The notes beneath the pieces are model-generated. The model did not search any database. It was given only the letters and a program-made list of their open reading frames with translations, and was not told the DNA's origin. Of a stretch of DNA of 64,000 nucleotides, positions 9,692 to 20,891 are shown piece by piece (the stretch's first letter is position 1; each line of letters begins with the position of its first letter). The position numbers and the translations under genes are program-made. This stretch comes from a virus, in the IMG/VR virus record IMGVR_UViG_3300042880_000420, positions 45,033 to 109,032 of that record; one strand, 5' to 3'.

Positions 9692-12175
9692 TTAATCTAA
9701 AAATTCTAACTGACCACCAGCTTTTAAAAATTGTTGAATTTGATCTTCATCCATTTCTACCACCTGTCCACCAAGTTGTTCTCCACCGTTTTTAAAAACA
9801 CCAGCTTGCTGTAGTTTTTTATACATTTTAGCAGATTCACTTTTTACTTGTCTTTTAAGAAGTTCTCTTCTTTGTGCTAAAGTTATTTGTTTTAAAGTTT
9901 TATTTCTTAATTCTGGATATATTTCTACACCATAACCTTTACTATTAATTGTACCATCTTTATTAACACCACCACTCCATTTCTTTAAAGCATAATTTAT
10001 ATCTGTGTTAGGTTCATAATATTTACTATCAAATATTCCATCCACTTCACCAAACATTAAAGTTTCTCTAGCATTAAGTCCTGCTTCCAATGTAGGAAAA
10101 GCTGCAAAATATCCGGGACCATCTGTTTGTTTAATCGGAGATTTTACTGCTCCAAATTTTGAAAACACAGGATTATAAATAATATTACCTGGATTATTAA
10201 GTTTTGTTGCAACATCTTTTTCATTAGGATTGGGAATACTAGGCCCAGCAGAATAATTTCTAGTTGGTCTAACAACTGCTCTTGTATTATCTATAGTTTT
10301 TGTATCATTTACAATTGGTTTAGAAATTTTAACATAATCTTTTAGAGAAACAACAATGGGCATGTTTTTCATAAGTTCAAGTGGACTACTAATTGGAGCA
10401 GCTAATTGTGGACTTGCAAATAAATTGCTAAATCCACCACCAACTTGATAACTAGGAACTTCCATACCATACTTACCGTACATACCTTTATAAGAAAATG
10501 TACCTGTATTATAAGGTTTAAATGCACCATATGTAGAACCTGTTACACCATAATCACCTTTACTAGAACCTTGAGGATTTGTAAACATAGCTGCTGTACT
10601 ACCCATATTCATAGCAGCAGCATCCATATTTCTTTTTCTATTTCTTTCGTTTAATACATTACCAATAGTACCAGCAAGTTCTACACCAGTTTGCATTGTA
10701 TTTGCAATTTTACCAGCAGTTCTACCAAACTTCTGTATATCTGTTTGACCTGTTCTAAATCTAGCACCTTTTCCTTCTTCTTTAAGTTGTTCCCAAAGTT
10801 CAGGATCTTGTTTCTTTATGTTAGTTAATTGTTTATTATCTTTAGACCATGTAGTAAAACCTGTATTTGGATCTACCGCATTACTGTATTGACTTGAATC
10901 AAAAGGTTCAATATTTTGTTGTTCTTCATCATACTGCTCTTCATCCATATTTAATCCACCAAGGTCAGGACTTTCATATAATTCATTTCTTCTATTTCTC
11001 CTACTACCGTTTACTCCGTCACCATATATTCCAGATTCTTGATTTTCATCTTCAATATCATATTGGAAATTTGTATCAATGTTGTACGAACCATCGCCAG
11101 AAGCAGACCAAGATTGTCCAGCAGAAACATCTACAGGACTACCTGATGTGGGAGGTGTAGATGATGTTACTGTAGAACCTTCTTGAAAATAATATCCACT
11201 ACCTGGTACATATGTACCAGAGTCTGTATTTCTATGAAACTTACCATCCATTCCATAATACCCACCTTTTTTAAACATAGTTCTCATTGCGGGAAATATA
11301 GCAGTACCACCTTTTTCATACATGCCTCCACATTCATAACAAGGTTGACCACCTTGTTTCATTTTAGAAACATAATTAATAAGCTCGTTATTTTGTGTAG
11401 CACTACCCGTATAATTTTTTAAACCATATGATTCAGCAAGTTTTTTTCTTTCTGCAAATGAACTGTCTTTACCTTTTGATTTTAATAAATCAACAATGCT
11501 TGAATACTTATTTAATGGTGTAGAATAAGATGCACCAATAGCCCCCACTTCACGCATTGTTTGTGCGGGAGACATTGTAGATTGCAATGTTTTAGCAGCA
11601 CCAAAATCTTTTAAAGGTACAGTTTGTAAATTATTCTTAATTAATTCTTTAGGAAGATTATAATTATTTACAATAGGTGCTAAAACTTTAAGAGGTTGCA
11701 ATGTTTTACTTCTATCTATATAAGGAGTATTAGCTGCCATTCCAGGTCTTGACCACATACCAGTAGATGTTTGCCATCCTGTGGTAGGTTGATTGCTTGC
11801 ATATCCTTCAAAATCAGGATTGATATATCCGCCAGGTTCATTTACAGTAGGTATTTTATCAAAAGTTTCAACCATTGGACCAATAGCTCTACCCATTCTG
11901 TCAAATGATCTAGGTCTTTTAAAAGTACCAGATTCATCACGTACCATTGGTTGTAGTTGTGGAGTATAATTAATCATACCTACATTTCCTTGTGTATTAA
12001 CTCCAACTCTATTACGTAAATTTTCAGGAATTTCTACATTTATTCCATTTTGTGCTTCCATTAATTCACCACACATATCGGGGTAGTCTGAACAAAAAGA
12101 TGCTTGATCAGGATATTGATTATAAAAATCATCTTCTGATAATCCTGTTAATTCTAAAATACTTTGTTTATTCAT
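9692..12175 (-). CDS. Virion protein with a C-terminal NNPGN-type putative peptidoglycan-hydrolase domain (827 aa)
   Basis: The protein is 827 aa. The N-terminal two thirds are low-complexity and structural, with a CYECGG element near residue 280 and several GG linkers (MYEKGG, MFKKGG). From about residue 655 to 785 a compact domain reads KLNNPGNIIYNP, then a segment with FAAFPTLEAGLNA and ALKKWSGG. This NNPGN plus F-P-x-x-E-A-G pattern is the hallmark of a lysozyme/transglycosylase-like domain found in virion-associated proteins of many phages. Its likely job is to open the cell wall during ejection. The last 25 residues hold an acidic EMDEDQIQQFLKAGG tail module seen in other Bacteroidetes phage proteins. 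It is encoded between the 1080-aa and 684-aa proteins, with which it shares GG linkers. The hydrolase call is by motif memory and the catalytic residue is not assigned. Confidence 0.75.
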   Translation of the reverse strand: MNKQSILELTGLSEDDFYNQYPDQASFCSDYPDMCGELMEAQNGINVEIPENLRNRVGVNTQGNVGMINYTPQLQPMVRDESGTFKRPRSFDRMGRAIGPMVETFDKIPTVNEPGGYINPDFEGYASNQPTTGWQTSTGMWSRPGMAANTPYIDRSKTLQPLKVLAPIVNNYNLPKELIKNNLQTVPLKDFGAAKTLQSTMSPAQTMREVGAIGASYSTPLNKYSSIVDLLKSKGKDSSFAERKKLAESYGLKNYTGSATQNNELINYVSKMKQGGQPCYECGGMYEKGGTAIFPAMRTMFKKGGYYGMDGKFHRNTDSGTYVPGSGYYFQEGSTVTSSTPPTSGSPVDVSAGQSWSASGDGSYNIDTNFQYDIEDENQESGIYGDGVNGSRRNRRNELYESPDLGGLNMDEEQYDEEQQNIEPFDSSQYSNAVDPNTGFTTWSKDNKQLTNIKKQDPELWEQLKEEGKGARFRTGQTDIQKFGRTAGKIANTMQTGVELAGTIGNVLNERNRKRNMDAAAMNMGSTAAMFTNPQGSSKGDYGVTGSTYGAFKPYNTGTFSYKGMYGKYGMEVPSYQVGGGFSNLFASPQLAAPISSPLELMKNMPIVVSLKDYVKISKPIVNDTKTIDNTRAVVRPTRNYSAGPSIPNPNEKDVATKLNNPGNIIYNPVFSKFGAVKSPIKQTDGPGYFAAFPTLEAGLNARETLMFGEVDGIFDSKYYEPNTDINYALKKWSGGVNKDGTINSKGYGVEIYPELRNKTLKQITLAQRRELLKRQVKSESAKMYKKLQQAGVFKNGGEQLGGQVVEMDEDQIQQFLKAGGQLEFLD

Positions 12176-12250
12176 ATTATAAACTTTTAAAGTTTAATTA
12201 TTTTATATTAAACTATATATTATTAATTTACTTAATTTTATTGAGATGTC

Positions 12251-15200
12251 CTAATTTTTAAGATATTCTAACCAATTTTTATTATCTTTCTTAACAATAG
12301 GATTTAATGTAGATTGACCACCTATTGCAAACGTTTGTCCACCTTCTTCCCAAGTACCAAATCTTTTATGCCAGTATAAAGGACTAAATGGATCTGTTGC
12401 TTTAGAACTGTTTTTACCACCCATTCTATTCCAGAAGTTTTCTCTTCTTTGTTCAGAATGGTGTTGTTTAAAATCTTGCATTCCTTTATATCCACCATGT
12501 ACTACTTTATAATCATCACCTTTTTTAGCTAACACCATCCATTTTTTACCTGGTCTTGTACTTTGTTTTTTTGCACCTACACTAGTAAAGCCCATGTTTC
12601 TATATCTTTCTGGAATACCACCACCTTCAGCATAATTTGTATCTATAAAACTATTACCTCCTCTTGGTGCATAATGATGCTCACCTATATAATTTTGATC
12701 AACAACCCCTTCACTATCACCCATAAATTCTTGTCTTATAAAATTACCTTTTCTATCATATATATCTACAGGATAAGTTCTTGGCTGTATTAAATTTGTT
12801 AAATTTACAGTTTGTTTTGGAGAAATTGGAAGTAATTCAGCACGTGTTACAATTTTAGGGTTAATTAAAGTAGGTGCTACCATTTCTAATCTTTTTAAAT
12901 TAGTTTTTGGATGCACAAAAGTATTTATATTTGCAAATATAGGTAAATGATTATTATATTTATCTACATGATTAGGATCAATACCTATCATAGTAGGATA
13001 TTTTTTTTTCATATTATTCCAATAATTTATATCCACATCATTTTGTAACCACATTTTAGGTTTAGTTTGTCCTCCTGGTCCATACATAGAAATACCACCA
13101 TATTCCATTTCTTCTATTGGAAGTTCCATCATTCCTTTAGTTTCAGGATTATACATCATATAATCAGATACTGAATTTGCATAATCATCTACCATAGTAA
13201 GTTTAGAACTAACCCATGGTTCTAAATCAGAATTTGGTTGAATAAACTTACGAAGATTAGTTAGTTTATTAATAGCAGCATCAATTTGACCAATAGCCAT
13301 TTCACCATCAGGTTCCCCTCCACTACCATACATAGGAACATTCCCACCATTTTTATAATTCATACCATACATATCATTAGCTGCACGTTTATATCCTTTA
13401 GCCGCAAAATAATCAGCTATATCTTCTGTTGGAGTTTTAATATATTCTTGTCTTTGATCAGGTTGATATATTAGTTGTCCAGGTGCTGTTCTTAACATAG
13501 TTGAATTATTTCTTAATGGATTAGAAAATGTTTCTATAATAGTAGGAGATACATAATTATCTCCAAACCCCATTAATAAAGTAGACATATCATTACTATT
13601 AGGATTTTCTCCATCAATATATTTTGTAGGAATACCATTTTGATTACCAAATCCAGCAGCACGTTGCATAAAATTTTTATCTTGATTTCTTTGTAATAAA
13701 ACTTTAGAAATAGCATCCATGCTTGGATCATTTACCATAGGTTTTTTTGTTCTCCAATAAACTTCTTCTTCACCTCCATCTTGATAATGACTTTTAATTT
13801 TTCTTTCTTGATCCAACATTTGTTTTGTTGGTACTTTACCAGATCCTCTGTTATCCCTGATATTATCCCATAATCCACGTTTAGAATATGAACCATCTGC
13901 ACGTTTAATCATTTCTCCACCTTGTTCTTTTTTAGGATAATATATTCTATTATATATTGAATACGGCATACCTTTTGTTCTTTTTTGAGCAAAATCTTTT
14001 AAATCATATCTATCATAATATGATAAGTAATCCCCTTGTTTATCACGACCTCTACTAACACCAAATCTACCTAATAAACCAGCTCCATCTTTTCCACTTA
14101 TAGGGGTTTCAATTTCTGATTCATCCGTTTGTAAAATTTCTTTAAGTTTTACTTTATCTTTATACGAATTAAATATATCTTGTTCAAGCTGAGGATCTAC
14201 AGTATAATAATTTTTATCTACAGCATTAATTGTTGGTATATATTTAGATTTTTTTAAATACTTTAATTCATCTGGTGTACTTAAACCTAAATAAAATTTA
14301 AATGCTTCTTCACTTCTGGGGTCATAAGATTCCTCCCTTTGTTCATCCGAAACCCATCTTCCATAATTGCGTAAATCAAGATAACTAGAAGGATTAATTG
14401 TACGATAGGCTTTTTGTCTTTGAGGTAATGTTTCAGCAGGAAATGTTCTACTATTATAATTATTATAAGCATCTACATATGCTTTTTTTAAATTAGAAAT
14501 AAACCCTCCTCCTCCTTGCATCATAGGATACTCTGTAACTGGAGCTTGGTTAAATGTATAATCACCTTCAGGTTGCATCATAATTTCTTGACCATCTGCA
14601 CCAACTCCTAACACTGGATAGTTTACATCACGCATTGTAATATTAGGACTATCAATTTGTGTCACTTTACCTGGATGAGCCCATTGTCCTCTGTTGTCTT
14701 TTATTACCCCACCTTCTCTCATCTTAATATCACCACCACATTTATGACATGTCATAGGTTCCATTCCACCATCAGATAATTTCCATGACCAACCACAATT
14801 AGAACATGTTACTTTTCTATTTAGTGAATTTTTTGATACTAATCCACCATTTTTTCTTGAATCAATTATTGTTTCAGCACCTAATGTTCCTAACAATCCT
14901 CTATTAAAATTAACTCCTCTCATTATTACAGGATTTGTAGCTTGATTAACATAAGGAGTTAAATGAATATATTCTCCACTTCTATTTCCTAAATTTGCTA
15001 TTTTATTAGCATATGAACCTGGAGTTGTATTCCACATATCTCTTTTATATCCATAATTTTCAATAACTTTTGGTAAAAAAGCAGATGCAAAATTAATACC
15101 AGCACTTCCATAATTACCTTCTGCTACATCCATACCACCTTGAAATGCATCAATACCAGTACCTAAAACATTTCCCCATTTTCCTACAAGTTGAGCTTGC

Positions 15201-15493
15201 GGGATAGGTATAAAATTACCTACCTGCATTATATCAGTTAATATATCAGCTCCTTTTACTGCTGATTTTACATTTTTTTTTAATGCATATGCTTTTCTAT
15301 CTGCTTCACTAAGTGCTCTTCTTCCTGGAGTATCAGCATATCTATCTTCATTAAAAGAATAATACTTTGGTTGAGGAAGTCTGTTGCGAAACATTTCCTC
15401 TTCTGAAATAACTAAAGGCTTCCTATATGATGTATTATCTGATATAGGTACTACTTGTCTTCCATCTTGATATTTATCTAACCACTTTTTCAT
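12251..15493 (-). CDS. Multi-module GG-linked virion protein with zinc ribbon (1080 aa)
   Basis: The protein is 1080 aa and looks like a chain of short modules separated by GG-containing linkers (REGG, MQGGGG, KNGG, MYGSGG, MYGPGG, AEGGG, WEEGGQ). A zinc-ribbon-like element CSNCGWSW...CHKCGG lies at about residues 230-255. A helical module follows MYGSGG (about residues 705-770). Near the C-terminus a basic module with GKKWMVLAKKGDDYKVVHGG resembles small DUF5754-like domains of viruses. The start and YQDG element (KYQDGR) echo those of the 684-aa protein. It lies directly downstream of the muzzle gene with a 6-bp gap and ends at a TAG stop. The packaged or structural role is inferred from position and composition. 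The modularity is visible in the sequence. Confidence 0.8.
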   Translation of the reverse strand: MKKWLDKYQDGRQVVPISDNTSYRKPLVISEEEMFRNRLPQPKYYSFNEDRYADTPGRRALSEADRKAYALKKNVKSAVKGADILTDIMQVGNFIPIPQAQLVGKWGNVLGTGIDAFQGGMDVAEGNYGSAGINFASAFLPKVIENYGYKRDMWNTTPGSYANKIANLGNRSGEYIHLTPYVNQATNPVIMRGVNFNRGLLGTLGAETIIDSRKNGGLVSKNSLNRKVTCSNCGWSWKLSDGGMEPMTCHKCGGDIKMREGGVIKDNRGQWAHPGKVTQIDSPNITMRDVNYPVLGVGADGQEIMMQPEGDYTFNQAPVTEYPMMQGGGGFISNLKKAYVDAYNNYNSRTFPAETLPQRQKAYRTINPSSYLDLRNYGRWVSDEQREESYDPRSEEAFKFYLGLSTPDELKYLKKSKYIPTINAVDKNYYTVDPQLEQDIFNSYKDKVKLKEILQTDESEIETPISGKDGAGLLGRFGVSRGRDKQGDYLSYYDRYDLKDFAQKRTKGMPYSIYNRIYYPKKEQGGEMIKRADGSYSKRGLWDNIRDNRGSGKVPTKQMLDQERKIKSHYQDGGEEEVYWRTKKPMVNDPSMDAISKVLLQRNQDKNFMQRAAGFGNQNGIPTKYIDGENPNSNDMSTLLMGFGDNYVSPTIIETFSNPLRNNSTMLRTAPGQLIYQPDQRQEYIKTPTEDIADYFAAKGYKRAANDMYGMNYKNGGNVPMYGSGGEPDGEMAIGQIDAAINKLTNLRKFIQPNSDLEPWVSSKLTMVDDYANSVSDYMMYNPETKGMMELPIEEMEYGGISMYGPGGQTKPKMWLQNDVDINYWNNMKKKYPTMIGIDPNHVDKYNNHLPIFANINTFVHPKTNLKRLEMVAPTLINPKIVTRAELLPISPKQTVNLTNLIQPRTYPVDIYDRKGNFIRQEFMGDSEGVVDQNYIGEHHYAPRGGNSFIDTNYAEGGGIPERYRNMGFTSVGAKKQSTRPGKKWMVLAKKGDDYKVVHGGYKGMQDFKQHHSEQRRENFWNRMGGKNSSKATDPFSPLYWHKRFGTWEEGGQTFAIGGQSTLNPIVKKDNKNWLEYLKN

Positions 15494-15499
15494 TTACTA

Positions 15500-18400
15500 T
15501 TATTTTTGAGATATTTGAAGTTTTGTATTAATAAATTTGAATATCATTTTAATATCCCCTCTTCCATCTACACCTTCTTTTCTTATTTCTGGAGGATTCT
15601 TTCTAAGAAGCACCTTGCTTACATTGTGTCTAAATTTCTTTTTCTGTGTAGACGACTTATAATAATCTACACTAAAAGGATTTACAAACCAGTTATATCC
15701 ATTAGGAAATGTTGTTGTAAGAATATTTTCGACACCACTAAATTCTCCTCTGTCTTTTGTAATATCATTAAACTGATTAAATCTATATTTTTGTTCTTCT
15801 TTAGAGAATAATATTTCTGTAGATCCTGTAGGATTAATTATTGGATAATTAAGATATTGGAAAGGATTAGACTTAGATTTTAAATTAAGATTAAGCAATC
15901 CAGATATTTGTTCTGAGTTATAAACAATAGCTGAATCAAAGTTATAATCTAATAAATGAAACTTATCTTGTCCATTAGCACTATACTTATATGCTTCTAA
16001 ATAATATTCTACATTACGCATTGTAGTAACAGTAGTTCCTGTTGGAAATGCATATTCTATTTCAAATGGATGATAGGTACCATAAAAATTACAAAAATCA
16101 TCCCATCTGTCGTTATGTCTCCACAATCCAGTTTGTGTTTGAAAACAAGTTTTATATGCTGTATAAAAATGTCTCTTAGAAGGAAGCATAAATGTAGGAT
16201 GCCAATCATGAAAACTAATCCATTGTTTATTCTTTACATCATAAGAAATAGTCCAAGATGCATCTTCAAAATATGCAGGGTCACATAATGAAATAGGAAT
16301 TTTAGAAAAAACACTAACAGGAGGAAGTATTTCTGTGTTATATTCTAAAGATTCTGTTAATGTATATACACACACAGGTTCTTCCACACCATATGTATAT
16401 TCTAAAACACCAGCACCTGAACAAGTATATTCATAATCTATAAATTCAGATTTATCATTTGTTGTAAATATTACATTAAGATCAGAAAATGAAGTTGCAT
16501 TTAATATTTCAAATTGTGTATTATCTATTAATGCAGCACCAAATCCTTCATAGGAGCCCTCAAGCTTTAATGTGTTGTTAACTTCAGTTATCTGTATAGG
16601 ATAGATATGAAGATATGTATTAGATACATCATCACCAGATGAACCCGGAAGTCTACTATCAGCATTCATTGCAGCAAGATCTGGATCTAATATTACCTGA
16701 CCATTTAATGTAATTCTAAAATTAGTATATGCTGTAGTAGGGTCTACACTATAAGAACATATTGCAACATAATAAATCTTTTCATTAGGTACATTATTCA
16801 AATAAATATTATATGTAATTGTATCATTAGGAATACCAGATGTAGCTGTTGTCTTAATCATTAGATAGTTTACAGGTCCATCTGAAGATGTTCCTGTATC
16901 ATTAATCCAAAAATTATTAAGTTGTCCAATATTAGTGTATGTACCAACAGCTGAACCATTATATCCAAGATCATACAATGCAGTTCCTAATGTGCCATAT
17001 GTTACACTTCCTAAAGGTTCTGTAGAATAATTAGTTGTAGATATTACAGGTGGCTCTGTTGTAACTTGTTGACATTGACCATTTATATACTGATATCCAG
17101 GAGGACAGTCATATGTATATAATGGCTCTACATTAACATTTATATTTCCATTATTTAAATAAAATCCAAATGCAGGATCGTATTGTATATCATTACGTTT
17201 TGGTATATAGTCTCTTTTAGAAAAATATACCACCTCATTAATATTGTCATATACAGTTGTTATACCAGCACCAATAACAGGATTATCACTTAAATTAAAA
17301 TTAGGAAAATAATTAATAAGTTGTAAAGGAAGATATCTGCTAAACCACCATTTCATATTTGATTTAGAAATTTCTTCAAGTTGTCCCGTGTATGCAAAAA
17401 TCTTACCTTGGTCTTGACTTACATAGAATACACCATAAGGTGTAGATGTAATACCCCATCTGCTTTGACATGAACCATATTCATATATTTGGTCTGAATT
17501 AACAAGACTCTGTAAAGGTTGATTAAATAATCCTCCATCTCCAATTGTTACTTTAATTCCTGTATCTGTTTGTAAACTATCAACACCCATAATTTGCATT
17601 GGGGATTGTCTATCTAACATTATTAAAGCACCTGTTTTATTTATTTGTTTTACAGAAGTAACTTTAGTAGGCATGTCTTTATAGTTATTAACTAAAAAAC
17701 TTTGCCAATTATCACGTTTAAGTTCTTCTTGTTGCGGTAAAGAATATTGAATTCTTCTTGGATAATAAGTGTAACATGTAGCCGCTACAAGTGGATTAAA
17801 TGAACGTGGTAAAACTTGACCCCATGTAACAAATTGATTATACATTCTAGATACAGAAAGAGAATAATCATACTTATAAAATGCTGAAAATTTTACATAA
17901 TCGCTTCTAAATAATGTAACAAGGTCTGTGTATCCATAAGGATCATAAAATCTTTTGCTTGCTTCATCTTCCCAATCTCTATATCCAACATTCACTTCAG
18001 ATTCTACAAAAAAATCTCTTACACCATTGCAAAATAAATAAAAGTTAGCAGCATCTACTTTCCAACCAGGATCGCCATTATAATCTTTACCAACAATAGT
18101 ACCTCCTTTGTTAAGTCTATAATATTTTTTAGGGCTTATTAAAATAGAATTGTCCACATATTGTTTTCTATTATCTACAAAATAATATGTACCGACAATA
18201 TTTTGATATTGTAAATAGTTATATGTAACATCTTCCGGTTGTTCAATAAGCCAATCATTAAAATATAAATAATTATTTTTCTCTGTGTACCGGTTTAAAT
18301 ATATGTCACCACCGAATAATATTGGTACTTCATTTATTGTATATACACAACTAGAAATGGGAATTTGTCTAATAGAATCAATCTGCCCATACTGCGATGC

Positions 18401-20890
18401 AAAATCTACTTTAATTGCACCATAATTAGATGATATTGTTCTTGTAAAACAATCCCCATTTACACCTAATATATTTTTAGAATCATCTACAATACCAGGA
18501 TTAGGCATTGCTGAATTTAATTTCATAATTATATATGGATTTCTATATAAATTATTTACAGAAAGTCCGTCAAATGATTGCACACTATCTTTTATATATC
18601 CATAATCAGATGTTGAAATTGTACTTGTTGTTGGGTTAAATGAGTTGTAAAATCCATGTGAATTAAACTGTGCGGCTAATTGCTCAGGTCCAATTAATGA
18701 TGTAACAAGTTCTGCTAATTTTTGTCCATTTGCTTTTAATCCTACAGCAATTTGCCATGCGGCTGTTATCACTGTATTTGCAAAAATTCTAGCAATATAT
18801 GATGCATTTCCAAATGTGTCTGGAGCTGAACCTATATTTACACCTAGTGTTAAATTATAAGGCATATCTGAATTACCTTGAACAGTAATTGGTTCAGCAC
18901 CTAAAGCAGCACTAAGAGTTTGAAATGCAGCTACTGTAATTGCAAAAATATTAACTAAATCAGCACTACGTTGACCAAGCAATTTAAATTCCGGATGTTT
19001 ATATGGAGCAGAATAACATCCAGACATTTGCCCATATGTATATCCATATATTCTTAAATTAAATGCACCTATGTATGGATTTTGAAATGTTGTGTCTGGT
19101 GAATGAAATGTTGCATAATTTGTTAATGCAGTCATTCCAACAGCACTTTCATAAAATGGATCTATTGTACTAATATCATTATAAGGATAGTTTTGCATTA
19201 AAACTTGTTGTCCTGTAGGATTGCTTGTTTTAGCATCTATAATATTGTATATCTCCATGTTGTTAACCATACCTTTGGCAATAACAGACTTATATCCTTC
19301 TCTTGAACCCCTTAATATTTCATATCCAACTATTGAATCTATTATATTTCCATTAATATCTTTAGGAGCTGTAATACCTTCAAATGATACACCAAGCACT
19401 CTAATCTTACCACCACCATTTGTAAAATGATTATCCAATGCATTATCAGGAAACTTATGATGTCTTATATTTTTTCCACATAAATCAAATGAACCATTAC
19501 CTGTACTGTTAGGTTGATTCCATACAACAGGATTATCATCAGGATATTTTTCTGTAGATTGCCAATATCCCATATATCCTGTTTTAACTAAAATACCACC
19601 ATCGAGTTGTAACAAATTGGGAGATGCAGTAATTGTTGCAGTGTTTTTAGTTTGCCAGTTGGTATCGTTTATACCACTGTAATTAATAGGTCTACCGGGA
19701 ATATGATAAGATGCAGATCTATCCCCAGTATTATATATCCATCTTATAAAAAATGAATACACCTCATCTCTCATGTATCCAACATTAGAACCAGCTTTAT
19801 GATAATAATCTTCAGGATATTCTACGGAATTCCACTTTGAAATAATTTTATTAGCTTGTGGTTGATAGTTAAAATCAGGTTTTGTATATATACCTGTTCT
19901 TAATAAATAATTTTGTAAAGGATAAATTCCATCTGATTTTTCTATAGCAGGTGTTATAAGTGGTAAATTAGCTATTGGTACAGTTACTAAACTAGGATCT
20001 AAACTATCAATATAAATAACAGATTGTCTTGTTGAATATACACCTAATTGTTTTGCTACTGTTTGTGAATTGACAATAGAAATTACAACCACCTCCATTT
20101 CAGTAAAGTCCGGATCTGTATTAGATACACTCAGCTTAATAGCTCCACCTACACCACTATGACTCCATATAGATACAGGATTAGAAACCATAAGATAGTC
20201 CGTCACTTTGATTTGATTAATCATATAAGCAATAGCCACTTGATATGTACCATTTTGTAATGTTCCAGACCCACTTCCTTTTTCAACTCGTAAACATGGT
20301 GTGTTTAATAATGGAGCAAGTCTTAATTGTTCACAATTTAATTGTGTAGTGTCTGTACATGTAACACAACCTGTAGGAGAACCTGCTGGCCAAATTCCTG
20401 GAGGATTTGATATGCTGACATTGTTATCATCAACGCAAACTTGTTTCCAAGGAATATTATTAATATCCATCACTCTATCTGGATTATTTCCATCAGACCA
20501 ATATATTTTTTCTGAACAGTCAAATGTTCTTCTTGAAGCCCCTGTTATTAAATGCTTGGTATTAAAACTTAAACAATCATCATTAACCAATGTTGTATAG
20601 GTGCAAGTTAATTCATTAAAAATACCTATCTCAGAATTAACATCATTTGTAGTAAATATTGCCCATCTATTTTCGTCTAAAGAAATACAACCAATTAATG
20701 TATATGGAAGATTAACACAAAAAAGATTGGAAGGTTCATTACCTACTACGCCAACCTGACCATCATGAGAATTATTAACTAAATTCCTAGCATGTGTCCA
20801 TTGCCCTTCGCCAATAAAAGTATCATTAGGATCTTTAAGCATCCCTTTGGTAAACGAATTCAGTTGATTTGGTGTTTCTTTATTTGCCAT
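15500..20890 (-). CDS. Muzzle / tail stabilization-like protein (1796 aa)
   Basis: This is the largest complete gene in the window at 1796 aa. The N-terminus (LNSFTKGMLKDPNDTFIGEG, then ARNLVNN) matches the opening of crAss-like proteins annotated as stabilization protein. In structural work on crAss001 the corresponding large protein forms the muzzle at the tip of the short tail. The sequence is rich in Tyr, Asn and beta-structure, with scattered Cys-rich segments around residues 155-190 and 1280-1300. No enzyme motif is visible. It follows the two ring-type proteins and the small peptidase-like gene in a tight operon (1-bp gap to the 117-aa gene). The assignment rests on the N-terminal pattern, size and neighbourhood. 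Confidence 0.85.
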   Translation of the reverse strand: MANKETPNQLNSFTKGMLKDPNDTFIGEGQWTHARNLVNNSHDGQVGVVGNEPSNLFCVNLPYTLIGCISLDENRWAIFTTNDVNSEIGIFNELTCTYTTLVNDDCLSFNTKHLITGASRRTFDCSEKIYWSDGNNPDRVMDINNIPWKQVCVDDNNVSISNPPGIWPAGSPTGCVTCTDTTQLNCEQLRLAPLLNTPCLRVEKGSGSGTLQNGTYQVAIAYMINQIKVTDYLMVSNPVSIWSHSGVGGAIKLSVSNTDPDFTEMEVVVISIVNSQTVAKQLGVYSTRQSVIYIDSLDPSLVTVPIANLPLITPAIEKSDGIYPLQNYLLRTGIYTKPDFNYQPQANKIISKWNSVEYPEDYYHKAGSNVGYMRDEVYSFFIRWIYNTGDRSASYHIPGRPINYSGINDTNWQTKNTATITASPNLLQLDGGILVKTGYMGYWQSTEKYPDDNPVVWNQPNSTGNGSFDLCGKNIRHHKFPDNALDNHFTNGGGKIRVLGVSFEGITAPKDINGNIIDSIVGYEILRGSREGYKSVIAKGMVNNMEIYNIIDAKTSNPTGQQVLMQNYPYNDISTIDPFYESAVGMTALTNYATFHSPDTTFQNPYIGAFNLRIYGYTYGQMSGCYSAPYKHPEFKLLGQRSADLVNIFAITVAAFQTLSAALGAEPITVQGNSDMPYNLTLGVNIGSAPDTFGNASYIARIFANTVITAAWQIAVGLKANGQKLAELVTSLIGPEQLAAQFNSHGFYNSFNPTTSTISTSDYGYIKDSVQSFDGLSVNNLYRNPYIIMKLNSAMPNPGIVDDSKNILGVNGDCFTRTISSNYGAIKVDFASQYGQIDSIRQIPISSCVYTINEVPILFGGDIYLNRYTEKNNYLYFNDWLIEQPEDVTYNYLQYQNIVGTYYFVDNRKQYVDNSILISPKKYYRLNKGGTIVGKDYNGDPGWKVDAANFYLFCNGVRDFFVESEVNVGYRDWEDEASKRFYDPYGYTDLVTLFRSDYVKFSAFYKYDYSLSVSRMYNQFVTWGQVLPRSFNPLVAATCYTYYPRRIQYSLPQQEELKRDNWQSFLVNNYKDMPTKVTSVKQINKTGALIMLDRQSPMQIMGVDSLQTDTGIKVTIGDGGLFNQPLQSLVNSDQIYEYGSCQSRWGITSTPYGVFYVSQDQGKIFAYTGQLEEISKSNMKWWFSRYLPLQLINYFPNFNLSDNPVIGAGITTVYDNINEVVYFSKRDYIPKRNDIQYDPAFGFYLNNGNINVNVEPLYTYDCPPGYQYINGQCQQVTTEPPVISTTNYSTEPLGSVTYGTLGTALYDLGYNGSAVGTYTNIGQLNNFWINDTGTSSDGPVNYLMIKTTATSGIPNDTITYNIYLNNVPNEKIYYVAICSYSVDPTTAYTNFRITLNGQVILDPDLAAMNADSRLPGSSGDDVSNTYLHIYPIQITEVNNTLKLEGSYEGFGAALIDNTQFEILNATSFSDLNVIFTTNDKSEFIDYEYTCSGAGVLEYTYGVEEPVCVYTLTESLEYNTEILPPVSVFSKIPISLCDPAYFEDASWTISYDVKNKQWISFHDWHPTFMLPSKRHFYTAYKTCFQTQTGLWRHNDRWDDFCNFYGTYHPFEIEYAFPTGTTVTTMRNVEYYLEAYKYSANGQDKFHLLDYNFDSAIVYNSEQISGLLNLNLKSKSNPFQYLNYPIINPTGSTEILFSKEEQKYRFNQFNDITKDRGEFSGVENILTTTFPNGYNWFVNPFSVDYYKSSTQKKKFRHNVSKVLLRKNPPEIRKEGVDGRGDIKMIFKFINTKLQISQK

Positions 20891-20891
20891 C

